A DNA stretch of 64,000 nucleotides from JAGOTP01 sp964582475 (GCA_964582475.1 CAZOQS010000002.1:124001-188000); one strand, 5' to 3'; positions 50,429 to 59,823 are shown, counted from the first letter of the stretch. Made by a program: numbers and translations. The notes: generated by a model not told the origin, from the letters alone.

Positions 50429-51901
50429 CTACAGCTCTGGAACCGCTGGCAAGGTATCCAGTTTCAACTCTTGATCAAAACGGATCTGACTGACGAATTC
50501 CGGCGCGTGACTCACGAGGATCATGGCACCCTCATAGGCGTTCAGGGCTTTTGCGATGACAGGTAAGTGGCGGAAGTTAATATGGTTGGTTGGCTCATCC
50601 AAGATCAGCAACCCTGGACGCTGTAACACGAACCGAGCAAAACACAGCAACCCTTTTTGTCCTTCAGACAAAGAACCAACCTTCGTCTTGAGGTCATCTG
50701 ATCCGAGTAAGAACTGGGCTCCAACCGCGCGCAATTTTTCATTCGACTCAATTTCCATGACTTCGGCCAGCGAATCGTAAGCGGTTGCGTCAAAGTTCAA
50801 CCCGGAGAAATCTTGGCGATAATACCCAACCTTTACCTCTGGAGTGATGATGGCACCTGTATCTTCGTTATTCGCGAGCGTTCGGAGCAAGGTACTTTTC
50901 CCAATCCCGTTTGGTCCGGTGATAAAGAGACGCTTGCCGCGACGAAGCTGAATCTCGATTTGCGCACGATAGGGAGAATGGTCCTTGATCACCTTCACGG
51001 AATTGATCTTCACCATTGGCTCAGGGAATTCCTGGGCTTGGATCTCGAAATCGCGAATCGTCTTGTCATCACGACGCACATCGACCATGTCTTCCTCCGC
51101 GTCAGAGACTTGTTCACGTAGCTTGCTGGCAAGTTTACGCATTTTTCCTCCTTTGTTCGCAAAAAAGTTGATCTTGTCTTTACGATCTTGAATATCCTTC
51201 AAGAGACGGGCGTTCTGCATGCGTTCACGCTCTAAGCGCGCGGCAATTTCTTCGACCACGTTAAAGTAGTTTCCCACGTACGCATCGACTTTTCCGGTAA
51301 AGACATCCAAGTGCAGCACACCTTCGGTAAAGGCATTCAAGAAATCGGCATCGTGCGAAATCACGAGCACCGTTTTTGGGTACATCATGAGGAAGCCCGT
51401 GAGATGCTCAATCCCCTCTTTATCCAGGTTGTTGGTCGGCTCGTCCAAAAGCAAAATGTCTGGATTCTGAATGAGGGCATACGCAAGCAATAAGCGAGCC
51501 TGCTGACCTCCAGAAAATTCGTTGAGTTTTTTATCGAGTGGCGCTTGGAGGTTCACGATTTCGAGCACATCCTTAATACGACGATCTAAATCATAGATCG
51601 TTTCTTCGCCAAACGCATGCTGGAAATATTCCTCTACGGTTTCTCCCATGCGGTCGCGCGGGATGACCTGAAGCCCGGTTGCGATCGTCGCATCCTTTTG
51701 GATGTGGACGGAGCCCTCGAGCGGCTTTAAGGCGCCGGTCATCAGCTTGAAGATGGTGCTCTTTCCAGCGCCATTCTGGCCCATGACCGTTATTTTGGCG
51801 TTTTCGCGTACCGAAAAGTTTGCCTCTTCTAACAAGAGGTTCTCTTCGTCGTATCCGTACGATACGTTACTAAAACGCACGATGACATTTCCGTGATCCA
51901 T
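50429..51901 (-). CDS. ABC-F family ATPase
   Basis: A 490-residue soluble protein with two ABC domains. Walker A 1 is GQNGAGKSTIFK, signature LNEFSGGQQARL, Walker B LLLDEPTNNLD; Walker A 2 is GPNGIGKSTLLR, signature GSLSEGQKGLL, Walker B LLILDEPTNHIN. A charged helical linker (about residues 225-285) lies between. ABC-F proteins act on the ribosome in translation rescue or antibiotic protection; no resistance subtype can be assigned. Leftward, and separated from its probable original terminator by cassette C. Confidence 0.93.
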   Translation of the reverse strand: MDHGNVIVRFSNVSYGYDEENLLLEEANFSVRENAKITVMGQNGAGKSTIFKLMTGALKPLEGSVHIQKDATIATGLQVIPRDRMGETVEEYFQHAFGEETIYDLDRRIKDVLEIVNLQAPLDKKLNEFSGGQQARLLLAYALIQNPDILLLDEPTNNLDKEGIEHLTGFLMMYPKTVLVISHDADFLNAFTEGVLHLDVFTGKVDAYVGNYFNVVEEIAARLERERMQNARLLKDIQDRKDKINFFANKGGKMRKLASKLREQVSDAEEDMVDVRRDDKTIRDFEIQAQEFPEPMVKINSVKVIKDHSPYRAQIEIQLRRGKRLFITGPNGIGKSTLLRTLANNEDTGAIITPEVKVGYYRQDFSGLNFDATAYDSLAEVMEIESNEKLRAVGAQFLLGSDDLKTKVGSLSEGQKGLLCFARFVLQRPGLLILDEPTNHINFRHLPVIAKALNAYEGAMILVSHAPEFVSQIRFDQELKLDTLPAVPEL

Positions 51902-51946
51902 ACGCGCCCGAGTCTAGCGGAAAATGGCAAAATAAGCGAGCGGGAA

Positions 51947-52219
51947 CTACGCTAAAAGGCCGGCAGCCTTCGAAACATAAGCAATAAAGGCCTCATCTGG
52001 GAGCGCATCCCCCAAATAGAGCGACAATACAGAGCCGTATTGGTCCACGAGGTTCTGAAGATCTTCCTGACGTGTCAGGCTCTTTCCCGTCGCATTTTTG
52101 ATGAGATCGATGAGCTGGATAGCCACATTTTTGACCTCAGGCGCCTGCGGATCCTTTCCCTGTTCCATAAACCCCTTCAGCAGACCAACAGCACTCATAA
52201 GACCCTCAAGGAAGCTCAT
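51947..52219 (-). CDS. Hypothetical helical protein
   Basis: A 90-residue protein, predicted mostly alpha-helical: MSFLEGLMSAVGLLKGFMEQ, VKNVAIQLIDLIKNATG, LTRQEDLQNLVDQYGSVLSLYLG, then AYVSKAAGLLA. No cysteines, no membrane span long enough to be certain. No family recognised. It stands alone between the ABC-F and aldo/keto reductase genes. Confidence 0.6.
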   Translation of the reverse strand: MSFLEGLMSAVGLLKGFMEQGKDPQAPEVKNVAIQLIDLIKNATGKSLTRQEDLQNLVDQYGSVLSLYLGDALPDEAFIAYVSKAAGLLA

Positions 52220-52246
52220 AGATTTTGAAATGACTGGTAAGAGACC

Positions 52247-53059
52247 CTACTTAAATAACGCCCGGTAGTTTTCATTCAGGCTATCCAGGATCGCCATTTC
52301 TTCTGGGGCGATCTCAAAGTCAAAGATCTGGCTGTTTTCACTGATGCGCTCTTTTCGCTGTGACTTCGGTAAGACAACCACATTCCGCTGGATCGCCCAG
52401 CGAAGCATCACCTGCGCCACACTCTTCCCTAAGCGCTTTGCGAGATCTTCGAGTGCCGGATGATCGAGCTTCTTTCCACGCGTAAGCGGACTATAGGCCT
52501 CGAGTTGAATCTTATTCGCCTGGCAGAATTCGAGGAGTTCTTTTTTGTAGTTGAAGGGGCTGAATTCAACCTGGTTTACGGCCGGAACGATCTCATGTTT
52601 TTTCAGATGCGTCTGAAGTTGGGCGACGGAGTAGTTACTGACGCCAATCGCTCGGATGTGCTTTTCTGCATACAGCTTCTCTAGCGACTTCCACGCACCG
52701 CCTCGTGCAATTGGAGAGGGCCAATGGAGCAGATAGAGATCAACATAATTCAAGCCTAACCGTTCACGACTTTTATGAAAGGCTTTTTCCGCGCGAAAGA
52801 AATCTGTAGGCCATAGTTTCGTTGTAATAAAAATCTCTTCACGCTTGATTCCACTCTCGCGAATCGCTTTCCCTACGCTCTCTTCGTTGCCATAAAAGGA
52901 AGCGGTATCAATATGACGATAGCCCGCTTCAAGCGCCCAGAGAACCGTCTGCTCTGTTGGGAGACCTTTTGGAATCTGATAAACACCTAATCCAAGAAGC
53001 GGGAGCGAAACGCCGTTGCTTAGTTCCACACTCGCGTTCAAGGGAAGAGTTGAGGACAT
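52247..53059 (-). CDS. Aldo/keto reductase
   Basis: A 270-residue TIM-barrel NADPH reductase of the AKR5 (2,5-diketo-D-gluconate reductase-like) type. GYRHIDTASFYGNEESVG supplies the catalytic Asp and Tyr; the Lys is in FITTKLWP and the His in YLLHWPSP. Cofactor motif VVLPKSQRKERISEN is present. ATG 53059 gives MSSTLPLNASVELSNG. Physiological substrate unknown. Confidence 0.94.
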   Translation of the reverse strand: MSSTLPLNASVELSNGVSLPLLGLGVYQIPKGLPTEQTVLWALEAGYRHIDTASFYGNEESVGKAIRESGIKREEIFITTKLWPTDFFRAEKAFHKSRERLGLNYVDLYLLHWPSPIARGGAWKSLEKLYAEKHIRAIGVSNYSVAQLQTHLKKHEIVPAVNQVEFSPFNYKKELLEFCQANKIQLEAYSPLTRGKKLDHPALEDLAKRLGKSVAQVMLRWAIQRNVVVLPKSQRKERISENSQIFDFEIAPEEMAILDSLNENYRALFK

Positions 53060-53097
53060 ATCAGAGACCATAGCATGGACTCATCTCAGAGAAAACG

Positions 53098-53126
53098 AAA
53101 ACCCCTGCCACGTTGGCAGGGGTTTT
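53098..53126. terminator. Bidirectional-shape terminator
   Basis: AAAACCCCTGCCA / TGGCAGGGGTTTT, a perfect 13-bp stem, loop CGT. It ends the leftward zinc-ribbon gene at 53140. Confidence 0.92.
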
Positions 53127-53139
53127 GTGAGGAAACGGA

Positions 53140-53937
53140 TTATTTTTTGTCTCCATCCAGCGAGAGAACTTCGTCTGTCGCCTCGACTTCTTCCACTTCT
53201 TCGTCTCCCTCTTCTTCGTCATCCTCGTACTCCACTTCACCTTCTTCGTCATCTTCATCATTGAGGCCGATCGCTTCGATGATAAGGTCGAGTTTGGCGT
53301 TCAAAAGTTTGAACTGTTCGTTCAATTTGTGCATCGTGACGTCGGAAGCGGCTGCAGCCTTTGCACCGACCTCAGACTGACCGAAACAGGCACGGCAGTA
53401 GACAGGCTTTTCTCCGTTTGGACGGAAAGGCACTTCGCACTCGCTGTGACACTTCGCACACTCTGCTTTGAACAAACGCTTTTCTGGGTAGCCGCTGTCG
53501 CGTGAATCGCGTGAGTCACGATCACCGTAGGAAGGACGGTCTCCGCCGCGGTCACCTCCGAAGGAAGGACGGTCGTTGAAGCGCTGAGGAGCTGCGTCGT
53601 CTTTCTTGAAACAGTTGCTGCAATAAATTGGCTTGCTGCCGTTTGGACGGAATGGAACCTGGCAGGAATTTCCACAGCTATTGCAGGTTGCGTCATGCAT
53701 TTCACGGTCTCCCGATGGGCGACCTCCCCCAAATCCACCGGAACGGCCCCCTCCGAAGCCACCGGATGAACGGCGGTCTCCACCGAAGCCTCCACGATCA
53801 CCCCCACGGGAGCCACCGCGTTCTCCACGGTCTCCACCGCGCTCCCAAGGCTTACCTCCGCCAAAACTTGAACCACCTGTTGGGCGGCGGCCAGAAGCAC
53901 CATTAAAACTCATACTTTGATAGGGACGCTTAATCAT
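53140..53937 (-). CDS. RGG-rich double CxxC-x17-CxxC zinc-ribbon protein
   Basis: A 265-residue protein. Residues 10-75 are Gly/Arg/Ser repeats of the RGG type. Two zinc ribbons of the same design follow: CNSCGNSCQVPFRPNGSKPI with CSNC, and CAKCHSECEVPFRPNGEKPV with CRAC. A helix and a very acidic tail (DDEEEGDEEVEEVEATDE) end it. Such proteins are common in Patescibacteria; RNA or ribosome binding is inferred from RGG and zinc ribbons. A terminator follows. Confidence 0.9.
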   Translation of the reverse strand: MIKRPYQSMSFNGASGRRPTGGSSFGGGKPWERGGDRGERGGSRGGDRGGFGGDRRSSGGFGGGRSGGFGGGRPSGDREMHDATCNSCGNSCQVPFRPNGSKPIYCSNCFKKDDAAPQRFNDRPSFGGDRGGDRPSYGDRDSRDSRDSGYPEKRLFKAECAKCHSECEVPFRPNGEKPVYCRACFGQSEVGAKAAAASDVTMHKLNEQFKLLNAKLDLIIEAIGLNDEDDEEGEVEYEDDEEEGDEEVEEVEATDEVLSLDGDKK

Positions 53938-54050
53938 AATTACGTGGATGGGTGGATGGGGTATTAGTCGCCGGATATTAGCTTATATTACAGAAATAAT
54001 CAAGAGCAGCGGCTGATTGCCGCTCCCCTTCTCTCTTCGTGCAAAACGGG

Positions 54051-54056
54051 TAGTAT
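54051..54056 (+). promoter_or_regulatory. -10 box 6 nt before the M32 peptidase start
   Basis: TAGTAT, then AGGGCC, then ATG (54063). A leaderless-type start. Confidence 0.5.
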
Positions 54057-54062
54057 AGGGCC

Positions 54063-55571
54063 ATGGATACCCTCGCTTACGCCAAACTCCGTACCCAACT
54101 CGAAGAATTGGCTCATTTTAGCTCAACACTCGCCCTTCTTCAGTGGGATCAAGAGATTTACATGCCAGCAAAAGGTGGCGAACCACGCGCCAAACTCATC
54201 AGCTATTTGAGCGTCGTCGCTCACGAAAAACTGTTAGCCCTCAATTCAGGTAAATTACTGACAAAGCTCGTCCAGGAAGCCAAAAAGACCCCGAACACTC
54301 CCGAAGCGATCGTCATTCGAGACGTTTGGCGGAGCTATACCCGTGAACGCAAGCTCCCAACCGCGTTTGTCCAGGAACTCGCCGAACTCACCTCGCGGGC
54401 CCAAACCATCTGGGCAGAGGCACGCGCCAAGTCTGATTTCTCGCTCTTTTTGCCTTCCCTAAAGCGGTTGGTCGAGTTAAAGCGCCAAGAAGCAACCTAC
54501 GTTGGCTACAAAAATTCTCCCTACGATGCGCTGCTCGATACCTACGAGCCTGGTCTAACGAGCGCCCAGATTGATCCTCTCTTTTCTGAGCTTCGTGACT
54601 TCTTGAAGCCCTTCCTACGAAAATTGAAAGCGGCAAAACAACAGCCGCCAGCCGCAACCCGTTTAAAGGGGAAATTTCCTCTTCGTGAGCAGGAGGCGTT
54701 TAACGAACAGCTCTTACGCAAGGTTGGATTTGATTTCGAAGCGGGCCGGATCGATCAGAGCACACACCCCTTCACTACAAATTTCCATCCGTATGACGTC
54801 CGCATCACAACACGTTACAGCGAGACTGATGCGCTCTACGCCCTTGGAAGCACTATCCACGAAATGGGTCATGCATTGTATGAGCAAGGTCTCCCGGTTG
54901 AACATTTTGGGACGCCGCTTGCGGAAGCCGTCTCACTCGGGATTCATGAATCGCAATCTCGTTTCTGGGAAAACATGATCGGCAAAGGCCGTCCGTTTTG
55001 GAAGTATTTTTATCCAAAACTTCAGAAGCAATTCCCCAAGCCATACGCACGCGTTCCGTTTGAAACCTTTTATCGGATCTTGAACCGCGTCGAACCTGCT
55101 TTCATCCGAACGGAAGCCGATGAAGTGACCTACAACCTGCATATCATCATCCGCTATGAGCTCGAGCGCGGCTTGATTGAAGGAACGCTCAAAGCTAAGG
55201 ACCTTCCTCAGCTTTGGAAAGCCAAGATGAAAGACTATTTGGGAGTCACCGTGAAAAACGATCGTGAGGGTGTCCTGCAGGACGTCCACTGGTCGATCGG
55301 CGCAATCGGCTACTTCCCGACCTACACGCTCGGAAACTTGTATGCCGCTCAATTTTCGGAGACCGCCAAAAAACAGCTCCCAAAACTCGAAGCGCAGCTC
55401 GAAAAAGGAAACTTCACCCCCTTGCGAGAGTGGCTCCGGACACACATTCATGCGCACGGCAAAACCTTTACGAGCGAAGCGCTGGTAAAAGAGATCACTG
55501 GTGAACCATTACAAGCAAGCTATTTTATCAAGCACTTGAAGGAAAAGTACGGCGAGCTCTACGAACTTTAG
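54063..55571 (+). CDS. M32-family (Taq) carboxypeptidase
   Basis: A 502-residue cytosolic metallocarboxypeptidase. The zinc motif HEMGH is in TIHEMGHALYEQGLP, with the downstream glutamate in GIHESQSRFWENMIGKG. DVHWSIGAIGYFPTYTLGNLYAAQ and the N-terminal LALLQWDQEIYMPAKGGE are diagnostic for M32. Length is standard. It recycles peptides from the C-terminus with broad specificity. A terminator follows the stop within 4 nt. Confidence 0.96.
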   Translation: MDTLAYAKLRTQLEELAHFSSTLALLQWDQEIYMPAKGGEPRAKLISYLSVVAHEKLLALNSGKLLTKLVQEAKKTPNTPEAIVIRDVWRSYTRERKLPTAFVQELAELTSRAQTIWAEARAKSDFSLFLPSLKRLVELKRQEATYVGYKNSPYDALLDTYEPGLTSAQIDPLFSELRDFLKPFLRKLKAAKQQPPAATRLKGKFPLREQEAFNEQLLRKVGFDFEAGRIDQSTHPFTTNFHPYDVRITTRYSETDALYALGSTIHEMGHALYEQGLPVEHFGTPLAEAVSLGIHESQSRFWENMIGKGRPFWKYFYPKLQKQFPKPYARVPFETFYRILNRVEPAFIRTEADEVTYNLHIIIRYELERGLIEGTLKAKDLPQLWKAKMKDYLGVTVKNDREGVLQDVHWSIGAIGYFPTYTLGNLYAAQFSETAKKQLPKLEAQLEKGNFTPLREWLRTHIHAHGKTFTSEALVKEITGEPLQASYFIKHLKEKYGELYEL

Positions 55572-55574
55572 AAG

Positions 55575-55600
55575 AAAAAACGGCCTAGGCCGTTTTTTTT
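55575..55600. terminator. Terminator of the M32 peptidase gene
   Basis: AAAAAACGGCC / GGCCGTTTTTT around TA, followed by further T. Confidence 0.92.
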
Positions 55601-55650
55601 CAATACCTGATTCGATCAACTATACTTCCCCAAAACACCCGCCAAAGGAT

Positions 55651-55679
55651 TTGATAAAATAATTCGTTTTTGCTACCCT
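55651..55679 (+). promoter_or_regulatory. Promoter of GC-rich cassette D
   Basis: TTGATA (55651-55656), 17-nt spacer, TACCCT (55674-55679). It places transcription start near 55686, after an in-frame GTG at 55681, so the TTG at 55729 is the likely start. Confidence 0.5.
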
Positions 55680-55728
55680 CGTGGCCTCCTCATGCAATAG
55701 GGCGTGGGGAGCAACCCGAGGTGCACCC

Positions 55729-56733
55729 TTGGACAATCTACGATTTCTTCTCAAGACGTGGGCTCCGATCCCCCCTCTCATCCTGCTCTTCGGCTGTGCG
55801 CCGATCGAGGACGTGCCGGATACACCTTCTGATACCCGGCAAGTAGCCAACATGATGACGCTCGGATGCACTCCGAGCATGTTCATCTCGCTGTACCAGA
55901 TCGCCGCGGGCGGCTCGAACTGGTACGACGACCACCGAGGAGACGTGTGTGGCAACAACTTCGACGACAACCAGTCGCTCTCGGCGTGCAGCTTCCCCCC
56001 CATCACTCTTCCGGCGGCCCCACTACCGCCCCAGCCGACCAACCTGACGCCGGTCGGAGGCTACGCGACGCAAGCACTCCCCCTCCGGAGACGGAATGAG
56101 TGCTTCATGGTGAATGGCCATCTCGGCAACCACCCTCCGTGGTACGGGGGAGGCAGCGGCTGGCACTACCCCTACCTCCTCACCGTCGGAGCAGAAGACC
56201 TGCGTGCGTCAAGTGCCGCCAGGCTCTCCTGGGGAGAATACTGGCGCGAGAGATTCGTCGCGTACGAGTCCGGACCGGGGCTGAACGTCTATGACAGACG
56301 CACCTCTCATCTGCACCACGCTGGTATCTGGCAACAGAACAGTTTCGGGCTGTGGAGAGATAGCTTCCAGTTCGGTGGCAACCACTGGGTGACGAACGGG
56401 TCTCCCAACATGAACGCAACCTGCAGTCCAAGCGGGACGGGAGGTGGAACATTCATGGGCTATCACTCCGAAGAAGTCCTCCCCATCGAACGGTACGTTC
56501 TCTGCCAGGAAGACGACACGGGTCAGCCAGGGGCCCAGCTCCTGATGAGGGCGAGACCTATCGCCAACCCTGACAAGTGGCTGAATCCGAGGTGGCAAGA
56601 GTACAACCCCAGCGCGCCTGCACTCGGTGATCGAATCGCCGCCCTCACCGGCACGCCTCCCAACGCGGTGTTCGCCTGCGGGGCGCTCAATCGTGTCGGA
56701 ACAGGCGGTGAAAACTGCGTGTACAACCAATAA
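55729..56733 (+). CDS. Large Cys/Trp-rich lipoprotein of GC-rich cassette D
   Basis: A 334-residue secreted protein from a TTG preceded by GAGGTG. The signal peptide ends in the lipobox-like LLFGC. The mature part is rich in Trp, Asn, Gly and His and has eight further cysteines (GCTPSM, VCGNNF, SACSFP, ECFMVN, ATCSPS, VLCQED, FACGAL, NCVYNQ), enough for four disulfides. No catalytic motif is clear and no family is recognised; a surface-exposed binding or enzyme domain is possible. GC-rich (39 of 60 bases at 56221-56280), with its own promoter and trailer hairpins. Likely acquired. Confidence 0.7.
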   Translation: MDNLRFLLKTWAPIPPLILLFGCAPIEDVPDTPSDTRQVANMMTLGCTPSMFISLYQIAAGGSNWYDDHRGDVCGNNFDDNQSLSACSFPPITLPAAPLPPQPTNLTPVGGYATQALPLRRRNECFMVNGHLGNHPPWYGGGSGWHYPYLLTVGAEDLRASSAARLSWGEYWRERFVAYESGPGLNVYDRRTSHLHHAGIWQQNSFGLWRDSFQFGGNHWVTNGSPNMNATCSPSGTGGGTFMGYHSEEVLPIERYVLCQEDDTGQPGAQLLMRARPIANPDKWLNPRWQEYNPSAPALGDRIAALTGTPPNAVFACGALNRVGTGGENCVYNQ

Positions 56734-56800
56734 ACCATCTATGTAGGGCGCTCCCACGTTCGATCGCACCACTTCCCGTGGTTCGCTGATTACGTGGATC

Positions 56801-56862
56801 GTGGATCTACGCCGATCCACCTTTCTGCCCGTCGGAGGAGCCTAGCGCTCCTAGCTCCTCCG
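56801..56862 (+). terminator. Trailer hairpins of cassette D
   Basis: GTGGATC (56801-56807) pairs with GATCCAC (56814-56820), followed by CTTTCT. A second stem CGGAGGAGC / GCTCCTCCG (56833-56841, 56854-56862) follows. T-runs are weak. Confidence 0.45.
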
Positions 56863-56909
56863 GCTACCAGAGAGATCGATTCAATCTAGCGAAGACAGGA
56901 CTGAAGAGC

Positions 56910-57206
56910 CTATTCCTCCACAACCTCTTCCGCTGCCAATGGTTCTTCAGTCACCTCTTCTTCAGCTACCGTTTCTTCCGCAGCAGACTCCTCTGCCTTG
57001 AAATGACCGGCTACGGCTAACTTTATCGCACGAACGTCATTGCTCGTAAGCTTTCCTCCGCTGTATTCCGTAATATGCGCATCTTGAATGTGCGCATACG
57101 CAGCTGCCTCCATCTCATCTGCTGTATATCCTCCAATTTCGTGTTGGCACTTTCTAAAGCCAACAATTCCTTCACAGGTTGCTTCTACCCATTTTGCGTG
57201 TGCCAT
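56910..57206 (-). CDS. Small DUF1059-like protein with acidic tail
   Basis: A 98-residue protein. Residues 1-65 read CEGIVGFRKCQHEIGGYTADEMEAAAYAHIQDAH, reminiscent of DUF1059 (small proteins with Cys/His and an HxxxxH end), then TSNDVRAIKLAVAGHF. The last 30 residues are Glu/Ala/Val repeats. ATG 57206 follows ACATCT. Function unknown; it is convergent with cassette D. Confidence 0.6.
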   Translation of the reverse strand: MAHAKWVEATCEGIVGFRKCQHEIGGYTADEMEAAAYAHIQDAHITEYSGGKLTSNDVRAIKLAVAGHFKAEESAAEETVAEEEVTEEPLAAEEVVEE

Positions 57207-57313
57207 AGATGTATATGAGGAATGAGACGCTCCTTGTATAAGTGTAGTCATCCGCTAAGGGTTCGTCCATTTTTCCTGGTCCATCGTCAGAGTGTTTGCT
57301 AGCATTCCGCTAC

Positions 57314-58924
57314 ATGCAGTTCAAACTCAGTTCGCTCCTTGAGGATATTCGCGCCTATCGGAATATCTGGGTTCTCATCCTTCTTGCCGTTGCAGCCCTC
57401 GCATTTCCGCTTGTCATCACAATCCTGAATGCAGCGCCCAAGAAAGCGATCACCCAGTTCGAACGAATCGACTCTTTTACAAGCCAGATCGAACTCCAAC
57501 CCTCCGGGCAGGCATTCGTTCAAGAGCAGTTTGTCTATAACGCGAAGGTGCATCCAAAGAAGGTCTTCGTCCGGTCACTGACACGCAACCATCCCTTTGG
57601 AGACTATTTCTTATACGACCGCGGAATCCGCTTTTCCCAGGTAACACGAAATGCCACCCCTGAATCATTTACCACTCATCAGACAAACGAATATGTATCA
57701 CTCCGTCTTGAAAGAAAGGCTCCGAGCATAAGTGGCGAACAGCCATACCAAATCTCGTATGTGATTCATCAGGCGGCCAGCCAGATGGGTGAGATCGAGA
57801 CGGTACGGCTAAGTCCGACTGATAGAACCTTTGGCGTACCGATCGACGCGAGCTCCATCACGGTCAAAAGTCCCGCCGCTCCCCTACGTGCCCGATGTTA
57901 CGTTGGGACTGTTCCGGGAAAAGAGGTCTATCCCTGCCGTACGGATTCGACCGGCGGAACTTTGACCCGCTTTCAAGCCATTCGTTGGCTAGAAAGCGAA
58001 GAGGGCTTGTTTATTGAGCTCGATTATCCACGCGGAACGTTCGCCTCCCCCTTGTCTGTGCGTCCCGCGCCACGCATCCCTGCCTGGATCTTGATCATCG
58101 GAGCACATCTTCTCTTCATGACCGGTCTGTGGTTTTTCCTTGGCCGTGATGATCGGGGCCGAGGCGTCGTCATTCCGAGTGAAGAGGTATTGAACGACAT
58201 AAAACCCTACGAAGCTGGGGCACTACTCGCTCAAGGTCCAAGTTATGCAAGCTTCGTCGGAATGATCCTCGATCTCGTAGAACGAGGCGCAGTGAAACTC
58301 AATCGCCAGGAAGGGGGTGGCTACCTTATGTTTAACATCGAGCGCGTGCGAGGAACCCATCGACTGGATGCGATCGAAGTCCCCGTATTGCAGAGATTAT
58401 TTCAATATCCTTTTCCTTCCTCGGAGGGATCCAAGGATGAGATGGAGTACGTGCGACTCGGGAAGCATTCAGAAGAGACTCGTCTCGCCTATCGCTTATT
58501 CGAGAAAAAAGTTCATGAACGCCTCGTGAGCCGTGGCTGGTATTCTTCGAATGTCAGCGTCATTCAACTTCTCAGCGCGTGTATCCTGGTCGGGTGGACC
58601 ATTGGGCTGTACCTCGTCTTAGAGGGTCGTCTCAACGATCCGGGGCTCCAGCTGATGCAGCTTCAAATCTTCCTTCTCCTCCCGTTTGTGTACTTCATGC
58701 CACATCTCACAAAAGCCGGAGCGCTGGCCCGGGAACAAGTGAAAGGTCTCGCCTGGTACATCCGCGTTGCTGAAAAAGACCGACTCGCGTTTCATGAAAA
58801 TCCCCAGCAGCTTCACCTAAAGCCCGGAACGCATCTCGCCTATGCCGTCGCTCTTGGTATCTACAAAGATTGGGAACGCCACTTCCTTGCGGGCTACGAA
58901 AAGACAGAGAGTTCCAAGCATTAA
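57314..58924 (+). CDS. DUF2207 membrane protein
   Basis: A 536-residue protein: N-terminal membrane helix (about residues 12-33), extracytoplasmic beta-domain of about 230 residues with two cysteines (RCYVG, YPCRTD), helix (about 260-280), then a cytoplasmic domain with EAGALLAQGPSYASFVGMILDLVERGAVKLN, the DUF2207 winged-helix-like part, and two further helices (about 425-470). The C-terminus carries a cytoplasmic helical region. Function of DUF2207 is unknown. It lies 19 nt before the glutaredoxin gene. Confidence 0.85.
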   Translation: MQFKLSSLLEDIRAYRNIWVLILLAVAALAFPLVITILNAAPKKAITQFERIDSFTSQIELQPSGQAFVQEQFVYNAKVHPKKVFVRSLTRNHPFGDYFLYDRGIRFSQVTRNATPESFTTHQTNEYVSLRLERKAPSISGEQPYQISYVIHQAASQMGEIETVRLSPTDRTFGVPIDASSITVKSPAAPLRARCYVGTVPGKEVYPCRTDSTGGTLTRFQAIRWLESEEGLFIELDYPRGTFASPLSVRPAPRIPAWILIIGAHLLFMTGLWFFLGRDDRGRGVVIPSEEVLNDIKPYEAGALLAQGPSYASFVGMILDLVERGAVKLNRQEGGGYLMFNIERVRGTHRLDAIEVPVLQRLFQYPFPSSEGSKDEMEYVRLGKHSEETRLAYRLFEKKVHERLVSRGWYSSNVSVIQLLSACILVGWTIGLYLVLEGRLNDPGLQLMQLQIFLLLPFVYFMPHLTKAGALAREQVKGLAWYIRVAEKDRLAFHENPQQLHLKPGTHLAYAVALGIYKDWERHFLAGYEKTESSKH

Positions 58925-58943
58925 TCATCGAATAAAACACCCT

Positions 58944-59192
58944 ATGGCCAACATCAAAATCTATACCTCCCTCGGATGCGGGTACTGCACATCCGCCAAA
59001 CGACTCCTCTCATCGCTCGGAGCAACCTACGAAGAGATCTCTCTCTGGAGCAATCCAGACCTCGCCGATGAGCTCCGCACAAAACATAATTGGAGCAGTG
59101 TTCCCATGATTTTTATCGATGACAAGTTTATGGGTGGGTATGAAGATATCGCAGCGCTCCATAAACAGGGGCTGCTCCAACCACTCTTATAA
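58944..59192 (+). CDS. Glutaredoxin
   Basis: An 82-residue thioredoxin-fold protein with the CGYC dithiol active site at about residue 11, the cis-proline in WSSVPMIFID, and GGYEDIAALHKQG for glutathione-type binding. Dithiol reductase for disulfides; CGYC rather than CPYC. Together with msrA/msrB and CcdA it forms part of a thiol-redox set in this half of the window. Confidence 0.93.
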   Translation: MANIKIYTSLGCGYCTSAKRLLSSLGATYEEISLWSNPDLADELRTKHNWSSVPMIFIDDKFMGGYEDIAALHKQGLLQPLL

Positions 59193-59238
59193 ACGCTGTA
59201 CACTTCCACATACCTTCCCCGGCAGATAAAGTATCCCC

Positions 59239-59760
59239 ATGAACAACGAGAAATTTCGCCCCTCACAACCCCCGCCAGCCGAAGGAGCTCCTTCCGCTCC
59301 CCAAAGACCTGAAACTGCTATTGAAGTTGCTCCTCTAAGTGGGACGGTTGTCTCTGCCGCTGAAGTTGCTATTGATATCGAATTATACAAGCGGGAAATC
59401 CTTCCCTTGACCGAGAAGCTCGCTGAAAGAGTTGGGGGTTTTACATTTACGGGTCTCACAGAGGAAAGTATTGCTGCAATACAAGCAGACGAAGAATATA
59501 ACCCACCCGGCATGCCGAGCGTTGTTGAGTTGATGGCTCTCTGTAAGGAAAAGGGTATTCAGTTTGTTGCGGGAACAGATCCAGCAAGTGGAAATGCCTT
59601 CTTCGTTCCTAATGGCTGTGCACCAGACGATTATGACTACTTCAGTCTTCGTCCAAAGCATCTAATAATTACCGAAGACATGGATCCAGACCTCATCCGG
59701 TTTGTCCGCTTTTACCAGTTCTACGCGGAATACGCAGCCGCGAAGAAAAAGAACAAATAA
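59239..59760 (+). CDS. Hypothetical protein
   Basis: A 173-residue protein. The first 35 residues are Pro/Ala-rich and probably disordered. The rest looks alpha/beta: IELYKREILPLTEKLAERVGG, a middle part VVELMALCKEKGIQFVAG, FFVPNGCAPDDYDYF and a C-terminal helix RFVRFYQFYAEYAAAKKK. No family recognised. TAAAGT lies 6 nt before the ATG (leaderless type). A strong terminator follows. Confidence 0.65.
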   Translation: MNNEKFRPSQPPPAEGAPSAPQRPETAIEVAPLSGTVVSAAEVAIDIELYKREILPLTEKLAERVGGFTFTGLTEESIAAIQADEEYNPPGMPSVVELMALCKEKGIQFVAGTDPASGNAFFVPNGCAPDDYDYFSLRPKHLIITEDMDPDLIRFVRFYQFYAEYAAAKKKNK

Positions 59761-59777
59761 TACGAAGATCCATTTAT

Positions 59778-59809
59778 AAAAAAGCTGTCATGCGTATGAC
59801 AGCTTTTTT
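59778..59809. terminator. Bidirectional terminator
   Basis: AAAAAAGCTGTCAT / ATGACAGCTTTTTT, a perfect 14-bp stem with loop GCGT, between convergent genes. Confidence 0.93.
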
Positions 59810-59823
59810 ATGCGTGGAATCGA

